Shown here: positions 16,807-24,987 of the stretch, one piece after another
Layout of the letters: each line of letters starts with the position of its first letter
How positions within the stretch are numbered: position 1 is the first letter of the stretch
DNA from: Allorhizobium pseudoryzae
Lineage (GTDB): Bacteria; Pseudomonadota; Alphaproteobacteria; Rhizobiales; Rhizobiaceae
Assembly: GCF_011046245.1 (NCBI RefSeq)
Contig: NZ_CP049241.1
Coordinates: 620,001-684,000, forward strand
Length of the DNA stretch: 64,000 nucleotides
Direction of reading: 5' to 3'
Program-made: the position numbers and the translations under genes
Notes under the pieces: model-generated
The model's input: only the letters and a program-made list of their open reading frames with translations
Told to the model about the DNA's origin: nothing
Database searches by the model: none

Positions 16807-17787
16807 ATGACTGCAACCAAGCACCTCATCGCTATGATACAAAGCCATGCCGCAGGCGATGATGATCGCTTTCTGGCAATAGTAGAAAATATAGCGGCCG
16901 ATGCAGACCGCTCTGGCCGGGTGAAGGTTGCGGGAGAAATTCGGGGACTTGTGGATCGAGTTCGACGTGATCGAGCGTCCCGTCCAGTGAAAGGGCCAAT
17001 TCCGATTGCCTCTCCGAGGGGTGAATTGGCAGGGCTGGTGCGCGCATCGTATCCAGAAACCAATTTAACTGATTTAGTGCTCAATCCAGACCTAAGCCGT
17101 CGTATCAGGGGTATCGTTCGGGAGCACAAAGATCGCCATCTACTTGAAGCGCGTGAACTCAGTCCGCGTCGAAAGTTTCTATTCTCCGGGCCTCCTGGCA
17201 CTGGAAAGGGAATGACTGCAGCTGCCATTGCTGGCGAATTGGGGCTCCCGCTGTTCACAATATTGCTGGATGGCGTCATCACGAAGTTCATGGGCGAGAC
17301 GGCATCGAAGCTTCGCCTCGTCTTTGAATCGATGACTAGCGCTCGCGGAGTGTACTTTTTTGATGAGGTGGACGCACTAGCATCCCGTCGCGACGCCGAT
17401 AATGACGTCGGGGAAGCCCGGCGGATGCTTAACTCCTTTCTACAGTTCCTGGAAGACGACAAATCCAGTAGCGTAATTGTGGCGGCGACCAATCACAGGA
17501 CGCTTCTCGATCCAGCAATTTTCAGGCGCTTTCATGCCGCCTTTTCTTACGCTAGACCGAATGCTGAGGAAGCTCAGAGAGTAATCCGCAATCACATGCT
17601 CCAATTTAATCTGAACAATATTGATTGGGAGGCCATCGCTTCCGGAATGAACGGGCTCAGCCAAGCTGATCTGGTAGCAGTTGCCGACGATGCTGCACGA
17701 GACTCCGTGCTTGATTACGACGGCGCAATGTCGACGGAAATCCTGATGCGAGCGATTGCTGATCGGAAAGCTTTGCACAACGAATGA
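16807..17787 (+). CDS. ietA: AAA+ ATPase, IetA-like
   Basis: This 326-residue protein begins at ATG 16807, eight bases after an AGGAG site; an in-frame TTG is six bases earlier. The AAA+ core has Walker A LFSGPPGTGKGMTA (about 128), Walker B GVYFFDEVDAL (about 181), sensor 1 VIVAATNHRTLLD and an FRRF arginine finger. An AAA+ ATPase directly upstream of a subtilisin-like protease is the IetA/IetS arrangement described on Agrobacterium Ti plasmids, where the ATPase acts as antitoxin and the protease as toxin. The same pair is also listed among phage-defence systems. The gene name is by architecture, not by measured identity. Confidence 0.8.
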   Translation: MTATKHLIAMIQSHAAGDDDRFLAIVENIAADADRSGRVKVAGEIRGLVDRVRRDRASRPVKGPIPIASPRGELAGLVRASYPETNLTDLVLNPDLSRRIRGIVREHKDRHLLEARELSPRRKFLFSGPPGTGKGMTAAAIAGELGLPLFTILLDGVITKFMGETASKLRLVFESMTSARGVYFFDEVDALASRRDADNDVGEARRMLNSFLQFLEDDKSSSVIVAATNHRTLLDPAIFRRFHAAFSYARPNAEEAQRVIRNHMLQFNLNNIDWEAIASGMNGLSQADLVAVADDAARDSVLDYDGAMSTEILMRAIADRKALHNE

Positions 17788-17841
17788 TTGAGAGTTGACA
17801 TAAAGAAACTACCGTCGCATCTATTTGTTTAATATACAGAT

Positions 17842-20361
17842 ATGATGGTTGATATGGCTCTCTTTCCTCATCTGCATGCGCGTAACATTGGTCTCGCTTC
17901 AAAAGAGTTTCGCGCAGTTGGTAGAGGCGGCACGAAAGAGCCATCTCCTGTAGAAGATAGGCGTCAGCACGCGCAAAAACTGCGTTCCGATTTAGAGGTG
18001 GTGGCCTCGCAGCTAGACGAAATTCGTAAAGAACAAGCCACTATTAAAGTGCCGCTCAAACAGCGGGGTATGGCGATTGCCATCGAAAGCCGGGAAGACG
18101 AATCGCTCTTTGTCAGCGCTACAGCGAGGTCCACCACCCAGGGCCTCAAGTTGCTGACACTTCAAGTTAATCCGGAAAAGTTGCAGCAGCGTAATCAACC
18201 TGCTCATGACTTGGCGAACTTCTTTGTTTCGCGCGACAGTATTAAGTCACTTCTAAAAGCACTTGGTAAGTACGAGCTATGGACTGACGAGGACGGCGAC
18301 TTTACCGATATTCTGGGAACTGACGAAACTGAAACCTCGCGGCGTCCGGCAAACTTTAAGTTGTTTGAAAGTGCCTCGCTCATCCGCGCTGCCAATCTGC
18401 GAGATTTTTGGACCGATGAAATCGATAAATTCCCCCGGAAAAAGAGCCAAACGACTTGGGAGGTTTGGACACGCCTTGAATACGAAGAAGTGTTCTCCAA
18501 AACCCTAAACGCACTGGAGATCAGTTGCGAGGGGCGTCCTACGCAGTTCATCGAGACAGCAGTTCGCAACATACGTGCCACACCAGACGAGATGCAAATT
18601 CTTATTCGCAAAAGTGGCGCGGTAGTTGAGTTACGGAGTGCTTCTTCATTCGTATCGGATTACATGAATTCACTACCCGACGCGCAAGGTGGAATAGTCA
18701 CGGAGCTAGCCAGACGGGTTGTGCCCGCGCCAGCTTCGGCTCCCCGGATAGCTATCCTTGATACGGGTGTTAATCCAGCCAACCCCCTCCTTAGGTCCTC
18801 GCTTCCCAGATCGAGATGCTACACAGTCAGCGATGACTGGGCTGTAACTGATCACGATGGGCATGGCACCAAAATGGCCGGGGTCGCGCTCTTCGGCGAC
18901 TTAGCAGATGCTGATTCTGGCAACTCCCCAATCCAGTTGTCCGCTTCATTGGAGTCTGTGGTCGTTACAGCGCCGGTCGGTGGTAACGATGTTCCCGCAT
19001 ACGATGCTATTCAAAAGGCTATTGAGCTTGTCGAAAGCGAAGAAGCCGCGCGGGTGTTCTGCTTAGCGCAAACCGCTGCTGGTGAACCTGAAGATGGACG
19101 GCCGACATCTACATCAGCGGTAGTAGACAAGTTAGCCTATGCCGACGGTAAGAATACGAGATTAATCTGCGTTGCTGTTGGCAACGTTGATCATTCTGAC
19201 AGTGAGCCATATCAGGTTGCCGAGTATATCGAGAGGAACCGTCGACACGGCATTCAGTCTCCGGCACAAGCTTTGAACGCTCTTTCAATTGGGGCATTCA
19301 CCAACAAAGCCAACGGCACGGTGCCTCTAGTGGCCCCGGCTGGCGACCTGTCGCCGACATCACGTACGTCACAGGAATGGATTGCACGCGCCGCAAGGAA
19401 ACCAGACATTGTAATGGAGGGCGGTAACTTCCAAATAGATCGCGGTGGAATTTTCTCCCGGCCTTCAGCTCGGAATCTAGTGCTGACGACTTCACGCGCG
19501 GCTTCTTCTAGTCCTTTGGCAATGACAGGGGAAACTAGTGCAGCTACTGCTGCTGCAGCCCATTTAGCCTCGCGTTTGATGGCGCGATATCCTTCGTTCA
19601 GAACGGAGACCATCAGGGGAATGATGGTCCATAGCGCTGAGTGGACACCCGCCATGGTCGCACAATTAACGGACTTGGGACGTTCTAACTCGGTCAGCGA
19701 CCCTTGGGCGACGTTGTTAAGCCGCTTCGGTTGGGGCACACCCAACGAGCAACGCTTGTTTAGTAGCACCGAAAGCGACATGACGTTGATCGTAGAAGAC
19801 AGTCTGCGACCATATGAGCTAAGCGACAGCGATCAGTTGCGCTTGAGAGAAATGAAATATTTCAAGTTGCCGTGGCCGACTGCCGAATTGAGAGCGCTCA
19901 ATCAAACCGAGGTCGAAATGCGGTGCACGCTCTCCTACTTCATCGAGCCTGATCCCAATGCGATTGCGCGTAATCGTTACGACCGCTACCCCTCTCATCG
20001 CCTCAAATTCGATCTCCGCAGGTTCGGAGAATCGGATGCAAAAGCTCAACTGCGTTACAATGCTCTTGCCGAGGATGATCTTAGCTCGGGCGCAACCGAT
20101 GATGGTTGGATCGCGGGGAAGCGCTTAAGTGGGAATGGAACGCTGCAACACGATATATGGAGAGGACCGGCGTACCGACTTGCGGAACGGGATGGAATTT
20201 CTGTGGCACCCGTCAAGGGCTGGTGGTCTGACATCCGTCAGAGCGAACGGTATCGGAGGAAGATACGCTTCTCCTTGATGGTCTCTATTCGTGTACCCCA
20301 AGGCACCGCCAATATTTACCAACCGGTGAGCGCAGCAATTCAGAACCTGGTGGCGGTCTAA
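17842..20361 (+). CDS. ietS: Subtilisin-like (S8) serine protease, IetS-like
   Basis: The 839-residue protein contains an S8 domain with the full triad: Asp in APRIAILDTGVNP (about 305), His in DHDGHGTKMAG (about 340) and Ser in MTGETSAATAAAA (about 563). The first 300 residues are helical and charged, without a signal peptide, so it acts in the cytoplasm. A large C-terminal region follows the protease. It lies 54 bp after the AAA+ gene. As IetS it would be the toxic or effector half of the pair, restrained by the ATPase. It converges on the CHAT gene with 30 bp between the stops. Confidence 0.82.
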   Translation: MMVDMALFPHLHARNIGLASKEFRAVGRGGTKEPSPVEDRRQHAQKLRSDLEVVASQLDEIRKEQATIKVPLKQRGMAIAIESREDESLFVSATARSTTQGLKLLTLQVNPEKLQQRNQPAHDLANFFVSRDSIKSLLKALGKYELWTDEDGDFTDILGTDETETSRRPANFKLFESASLIRAANLRDFWTDEIDKFPRKKSQTTWEVWTRLEYEEVFSKTLNALEISCEGRPTQFIETAVRNIRATPDEMQILIRKSGAVVELRSASSFVSDYMNSLPDAQGGIVTELARRVVPAPASAPRIAILDTGVNPANPLLRSSLPRSRCYTVSDDWAVTDHDGHGTKMAGVALFGDLADADSGNSPIQLSASLESVVVTAPVGGNDVPAYDAIQKAIELVESEEAARVFCLAQTAAGEPEDGRPTSTSAVVDKLAYADGKNTRLICVAVGNVDHSDSEPYQVAEYIERNRRHGIQSPAQALNALSIGAFTNKANGTVPLVAPAGDLSPTSRTSQEWIARAARKPDIVMEGGNFQIDRGGIFSRPSARNLVLTTSRAASSSPLAMTGETSAATAAAAHLASRLMARYPSFRTETIRGMMVHSAEWTPAMVAQLTDLGRSNSVSDPWATLLSRFGWGTPNEQRLFSSTESDMTLIVEDSLRPYELSDSDQLRLREMKYFKLPWPTAELRALNQTEVEMRCTLSYFIEPDPNAIARNRYDRYPSHRLKFDLRRFGESDAKAQLRYNALAEDDLSSGATDDGWIAGKRLSGNGTLQHDIWRGPAYRLAERDGISVAPVKGWWSDIRQSERYRRKIRFSLMVSIRVPQGTANIYQPVSAAIQNLVAV

Positions 20362-20391
20362 AAGACGAGGAGACAGAGTCGCACGGTATGT

Positions 20392-22260
20392 CTAGGCTCG
20401 CGCCATCACATCACCATAGAGTACGTAGGCGAATGAAGTTGTGGACGCGCCGCGAGATGCATCTCTCGACCTTCGCACCGACTCCGCGAGGGTTTCACGA
20501 CTGCGGAGGAAAAGGTCGAGTGAACCGATCACGAGCTTGCTTGCGTGTTCATCACGAACAGCCCAAAGCGGAGCCAAAACTCCTCCAAAACCGTTGTTGG
20601 TAAGCGCGCTTGCCCACCCGCTCGCCATTCCTAACTCTAAAGTGGAGGCACCGACTTCACAGGCATTTAGAACAAACAAACTGCGGTCCCTTCGACCCAG
20701 CTTAACCCCACTCTGGGCAACTTCATTAACGGTGAGGTGTTTCCCTCCGGACATCTCAATGCTCGACGGGCGGTCCGCGTTTCCGCATTTGCCATGACCA
20801 GCAAAGTGGACGACCTTGACCTTTGCCTCAGGTGGTGACTCCAAGAAATGCAAGATTGCGTCGTACGTGGGTTCATGCTCGACGGCTTCGAGGTTATCTC
20901 GCAACCAGCGCCCCTCCTCATGGGCCGCAGGTAAGTCTCGGTCCTGATAGGAAGGGACAAAACTGGCGACAATCCCGTCCGCAAATGATTGAGCTAGGCC
21001 TGTGTGAGAGGAACTGGGCCACCGAGCTACCGGGTGGCTGAAGAAAAGATGATCTTTCCCTTCACCATCTATTTTAGGACACATCATTTCCCATGGTACA
21101 TAAGGTTCATCAGAGTAAAATTGGATCGGGAAACAAGGCCCAATTTCAGCTACCAAGGAGAGGTAATGCTCCTGAAATGCCGATGGCGTCCGACCCCAAA
21201 TCTCTTCACCAATTGATTTCAATGTTCTTGCATGATTACCCGGCTCCAATGTTGGGCAAAGCTTGAGTAGGCTTTCGGCGTATGCCCGGGTAGACGGACC
21301 CAGAGTGAGCTGACCGTTCGACTGACGCCTGCCTGATCCCAGGCGGTTTGAGTAAGTTACCCATCGGTAGGTGCCGTCTAAGTCAGTGCCTTCGCGATTG
21401 ATAGATACGACGAAGTCTGATGCATCGAGCGAAGCCTTGATTTGTGCCGGTGCGGTGAAGTTGGGAGTTCGGCTCGCATCGTTGCCGCTCAATTGCACGT
21501 GTGGACGGCTTTCGATCCCTTCTGCCTTCTCTTTCTCAAGCTGAACGAGCGGAAATGTCCGCCTAGCAAAGCCACATCTTCTTCCTTTGTAGAAAAATTG
21601 CGCCGTCAGCTGAGCGAATCCAGACGCTTGCGCGCTTTGGTCCACTTGCGCATGAATCATCGCAGGCGACGATCTCTGTCCTCGGCGTAATTTCACCTTT
21701 GCCCTTGCCGTCTCCTCATCGAAAATAAGTTGCGCCGAGTCTACGACGACATCAACGTTCAGTGTCTGCCAATGTGCAGATACGTCGTCAATGACAGAAG
21801 AACCACCATCCGTGAATTCGTCCGCCTCTTCTTCTAAGTAAATGAGAACTACGACATCACTGCCCACATTGAGTTCGCCCTTCACAGAGATATGTGGGTA
21901 TCGCTCCAAAGATAGCCGCTCTTCTTCCACTACTGAAGCGGTTTCCTGATGCCAATTGTCGAAAGCGACGTCGGCAGCATCCCGACCAGCTGAGCGGAAG
22001 GGTGCCTTAATCTCGATATTTTCTTCGACGCGCTCTACGTGGGGATGCCGCCTCACCAGCGCGAGTAGGAACGACGCAGAGTTCACTGAGGCGACCTGCG
22101 CTTCCAACTTCGCCACGCCTTCAGAAAACTCAATCTGCAAGGAAAGCAACGAACCGAGGAATTCGCCCTCAAATACATCGATGATATAGTGCCAGCTGTC
22201 GTCCGGTAGGGATACGGATGGCGAGCGGTAGTTAGCATTCCGCAACGAAGGATCAGTCAT
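20392..22260 (-). CDS. CHAT-domain (caspase-like) protease
   Basis: The 622-residue protein ends with a CHAT peptidase domain: VVHFAGHGKCGN holds the catalytic His (about 487), and LFVLNACEVGASTLELG holds the catalytic Cys (about 534), followed by GVLAPLWAVRDEHA. The first 370 residues are mixed alpha/beta with no TPR or membrane segment I can see, and probably sense or hold a partner. Its ATG overlaps the stop of the preceding lipase gene by four bases (ATGA), so the two are translationally coupled. CHAT proteases in conflict systems cleave an effector; the neighbouring lipase is the obvious candidate. Confidence 0.85.
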   Translation of the reverse strand: MTDPSLRNANYRSPSVSLPDDSWHYIIDVFEGEFLGSLLSLQIEFSEGVAKLEAQVASVNSASFLLALVRRHPHVERVEENIEIKAPFRSAGRDAADVAFDNWHQETASVVEEERLSLERYPHISVKGELNVGSDVVVLIYLEEEADEFTDGGSSVIDDVSAHWQTLNVDVVVDSAQLIFDEETARAKVKLRRGQRSSPAMIHAQVDQSAQASGFAQLTAQFFYKGRRCGFARRTFPLVQLEKEKAEGIESRPHVQLSGNDASRTPNFTAPAQIKASLDASDFVVSINREGTDLDGTYRWVTYSNRLGSGRRQSNGQLTLGPSTRAYAESLLKLCPTLEPGNHARTLKSIGEEIWGRTPSAFQEHYLSLVAEIGPCFPIQFYSDEPYVPWEMMCPKIDGEGKDHLFFSHPVARWPSSSHTGLAQSFADGIVASFVPSYQDRDLPAAHEEGRWLRDNLEAVEHEPTYDAILHFLESPPEAKVKVVHFAGHGKCGNADRPSSIEMSGGKHLTVNEVAQSGVKLGRRDRSLFVLNACEVGASTLELGMASGWASALTNNGFGGVLAPLWAVRDEHASKLVIGSLDLFLRSRETLAESVRRSRDASRGASTTSFAYVLYGDVMARA

Positions 22261-23651
22261 CGACTTAACCGTCCTTCAACAGCGCCAACGACAACAAATA
22301 CGTCTCCCGCCGTATGCAATCCGTCTCCGCTCACGCTTACAGTATAGTGGCCAGATACCAGCGACACTGAGCAACTGTAAGTTCCGCCCCGAGGATACAT
22401 GAGCGCTTTTTTGCTCTCACCGAGATCACCTTCCCGGACAAAAGTCGCAGTCAGATTTTGCCGATACGCGTTTAAGGTTGCCGAGATCACAATCGGCCCA
22501 TCGGCGTCATAGACGTCGCCTACGTCGATGGAAATATTCCCTGGGTCATTGGACACGCGGAATTTCCCCAAATCGATTGTTGTTCCTTGTATGATGCCTT
22601 TCAAATGCGTCAACGCAGTCTCAGCATTCGGCAAAACCGCGTGGGTATTGGCAAAATAAACGCCAGCAGCTGAAGCGTTGTCATCGTGAATAGCTGAAAC
22701 CCGGGGGACGGTACCGTCACCACGCATGTCTCGACCTTCGTAGTCATGTAGCAATTCGACGCGCCCGTCAGATTGAAGGCGAGCGGACTGAAACGTCGGC
22801 TGATCAATACCCACTACAGGAACTATTCTAACCTGCTGTCTAGCGTAATCAGTGTCTCGGAGGTTTGCAGCATATGCATCCAAAATTTCATCATGAAACT
22901 TTCGCGCTTCGATAGCGCGCTGAAGGTCCATGTTGGGCAGTTGCACCTCATAGACCCTCTTAAGTGGTCCACCTCCGTCGTTAACGACGGGGTATATTGG
23001 TAGCAGTTGATACAGAGATTGAAATGACCGGAAGGCACGAGACCCGTCTGCAAGAGTAATGCCGCCCACCGACTTCTTGAGCCCATTGCATATCCCGTCG
23101 ACGGCGTTCAGAGAACCTCGATAGGGCGTGCCCAAACTAATGAGCATCCGAGTTTCTCTCCATCCCTCCAAGCACTCAATGAAGTAGCGCGATACCAGCC
23201 CACCCATAGAGTGAGCAATAAGCGTGATCTTGGCCTTTTCGTTTCCGCTTTTTTGTCGCCAATCGGAAAGTTTCTCTTGACAGAATCGAGCCAATTTCCT
23301 CGCGGAAACGCGGTTGTCCCGTCGCCAGTCATAGGGAAACTCAAAATAGTTCACGTTCTTTTCGAGAGCTAAATTGGCAAGGAGGCTATGGGAAACAATA
23401 GAGTATCCTCCAATTTTCCAAAGCCCTGGTACCACCTTGATATTGGAAATAAGGGCTGTTGCCTCTATCCCATCGCCAAGGTCATCGTCGCCGTTGTCAG
23501 AACCGGTGATTTCGAGAAGATCGAGAGAGTCATTTGCGACCATGTCCCAAAGCGACCTGGCGGAATTGCCCCAGATGACATCACCGTCCTTCATCAGGAC
23601 GGAGCCGGTAATTCCTGGAAGAAAGATAACAAGATCAGGATGTTTGGTCAT
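22257..23651 (-). CDS. LCAT-like alpha/beta-hydrolase (predicted lipase)
   Basis: The 464-residue protein begins PDLVIFLPGITGSVL, the oxyanion-side strand of lecithin:cholesterol acyltransferase-like lipases. It continues with NYFEFPYDWRRDNR and the nucleophile elbow TLIAHSMGGLVSRYF (Ser about 146), and a later GDGTVPRVSA region holding the acid, with His in FANTHAVL. The last 90 residues (GPIVISATLNAYRQN, then SVSLVSGHYTVSVSGDG) form an Ig-like beta domain. No signal peptide is seen, so the lipase is cytoplasmic and would need activation or delivery to reach membrane. It is the first gene of the pair with the CHAT protease. Confidence 0.85.
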   Translation of the reverse strand: MTKHPDLVIFLPGITGSVLMKDGDVIWGNSARSLWDMVANDSLDLLEITGSDNGDDDLGDGIEATALISNIKVVPGLWKIGGYSIVSHSLLANLALEKNVNYFEFPYDWRRDNRVSARKLARFCQEKLSDWRQKSGNEKAKITLIAHSMGGLVSRYFIECLEGWRETRMLISLGTPYRGSLNAVDGICNGLKKSVGGITLADGSRAFRSFQSLYQLLPIYPVVNDGGGPLKRVYEVQLPNMDLQRAIEARKFHDEILDAYAANLRDTDYARQQVRIVPVVGIDQPTFQSARLQSDGRVELLHDYEGRDMRGDGTVPRVSAIHDDNASAAGVYFANTHAVLPNAETALTHLKGIIQGTTIDLGKFRVSNDPGNISIDVGDVYDADGPIVISATLNAYRQNLTATFVREGDLGESKKALMYPRGGTYSCSVSLVSGHYTVSVSGDGLHTAGDVFVVVGAVEGRLSR

Positions 23652-24082
23652 ATCAAGCCAGAGACGATTCTATGAGATTTGTTTGATTGTCGATCATGTC
23701 TGAAACAACCTCTCGGTGTCAAATGGTGATCAAAAGCAGAACAGCAAAACTCCCGATTGGGCTCGTGATGACACGCGCGATCCGCCATCAGCCCGGGCCT
23801 CGTGACTCGCGTAGTTGGAGCAGAACAAGCTGCGATTCGCTATCAGCTACCGCAGGTGATGCGGCCGCAAAGTCCTATTAACTATATTTCCAACCCGCAT
23901 GTTTCCGCGCTAGACTCTCGGTACCGCCGCTGACTATGTTCCGCCCCAGTTTCAAACACGGAGCCCCACGATGATACGCATCGTCAATCTAGGAAAGACC
24001 TTCCTCAGCTCCATCTGAAGTAGGGACACTGTGTCCTCTACCTCCGGATGGGCTGCCACCCATGTGCGCCCAGGAGGTATCT
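23652..24082 (+). other. Intergenic region between lipase and tns operons
   Basis: About 430 bp divergent region. It should carry the promoters of the lipase-CHAT pair (minus) and the tns operon (plus). I see no clear gene, tRNA or long repeat in it. A short in-frame codon run after 24062 belongs to the leader ORF. No transposon-end motif is present here, so the tns operon is not at an end on this side. Confidence 0.5.
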
Positions 24083-24253
24083 ATGCGCCCATCGAAAAAT
24101 GTGCTGCACCACGTGTTGGTGCGTCGTGCCATTCTGACCGAATTGCGCTCCGGAAACGGAGAAGGCGTTCATTCTCGTTTCCAGGTTTTCCAGGATGGCG
24201 GGATTGATGCCGATAAGAACGCAATGGTCGGGATGCGTACGTCCAAATGGTAA
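24083..24253 (+). CDS. Small protein upstream of and overlapping tnsA
   Basis: A 56-residue protein starts at ATG 24083 behind a perfect AGGAGG with six-base spacing. It begins MRPSKNVLHHVLVRRAILTE and ends MVGMRTSKW. Its stop lies seven bases inside the tnsA coding region, so tnsA is probably coupled to it. It has no recognised domain; the N-terminal half is basic. It may be a leader, a regulator or a transposition accessory protein. The ribosome-binding site is the strongest evidence that it is real. Confidence 0.6.
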   Translation: MRPSKNVLHHVLVRRAILTELRSGNGEGVHSRFQVFQDGGIDADKNAMVGMRTSKW

Positions 24254-24933
24254 GCGCGACCAGCTTTTGCCCCACCCCCCACGATGAACCAGAACTTTGG
24301 GTGCCGCCACGTCTTCACGGTGGCGCACGCAACGTTCCTGTGAAGCACATGCTGAAAACCAACGGCGCATCGGTGTTCGACAACCGCCAAGTACAGCATG
24401 AAAGCGAGCTTGAGCAGCAGGTATCTGCTGTCATCCAGGCCCGCCACGGCATCGTGGAAGTCCGTTCCCAGTTCCCGAAGGTGACGTATGTCGATCCGGA
24501 GGGAAAACTGCGGGAACACATCTTCGATTACTGGGCCCGGTTCAAAAGCGGTTTCCGTTTGGCCATTGCAGTCAAATACGAGCGCGAAAAAGCCGAACTC
24601 CACCCGGTCTTTGCTGGTGTTCAGACAATACATCGTGCGCTGTTCGATGACATGAGGATCATGACTGAGCGGCACGCGACCAAGGACGATTTTCGCAATG
24701 CAAAGACCATCCTCTGGTCTCGCGAATTTCATGATGAGGATCATGTACGCACGCTGTTGAGCGACCTGCATGGGCAGAGCGGTAGCCAGATACAGTTCTT
24801 CCAGCTGTATGCTCCGCATGTCGAACGGACGGATCGCACCATCGCGATCTGGCGGCTGATCGATCTGCAGGTCCTCAAACCTGTTCAACGCGGCCGGGTC
24901 AATGAACTGACCTGGTTCACCATCAACCTCTAG
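24247..24933 (+). CDS. tnsA: TnsA-like transposon endonuclease
   Basis: This 228-residue protein matches the TnsA endonuclease domain: VQHESELEQQVSAVIQAR carries the catalytic Glu, REHIFDYWARFKSG the Asp, and RLAIAVKYEREKAEL the strand ending in Lys. TnsA cuts the 5' ends of the element and together with TnsB gives cut-and-paste excision. No strong ribosome-binding site precedes ATG 24247, consistent with coupling to the small upstream ORF; a start at a later Met is possible. It is followed by tnsB. Confidence 0.85.
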   Translation: MVSATSFCPTPHDEPELWVPPRLHGGARNVPVKHMLKTNGASVFDNRQVQHESELEQQVSAVIQARHGIVEVRSQFPKVTYVDPEGKLREHIFDYWARFKSGFRLAIAVKYEREKAELHPVFAGVQTIHRALFDDMRIMTERHATKDDFRNAKTILWSREFHDEDHVRTLLSDLHGQSGSQIQFFQLYAPHVERTDRTIAIWRLIDLQVLKPVQRGRVNELTWFTINL

Positions 24934-24987
24934 CCAACCCAAATCCTGCCCTCACTCAGACACGTCGTGCCTGAGCACGGCGAAGCT

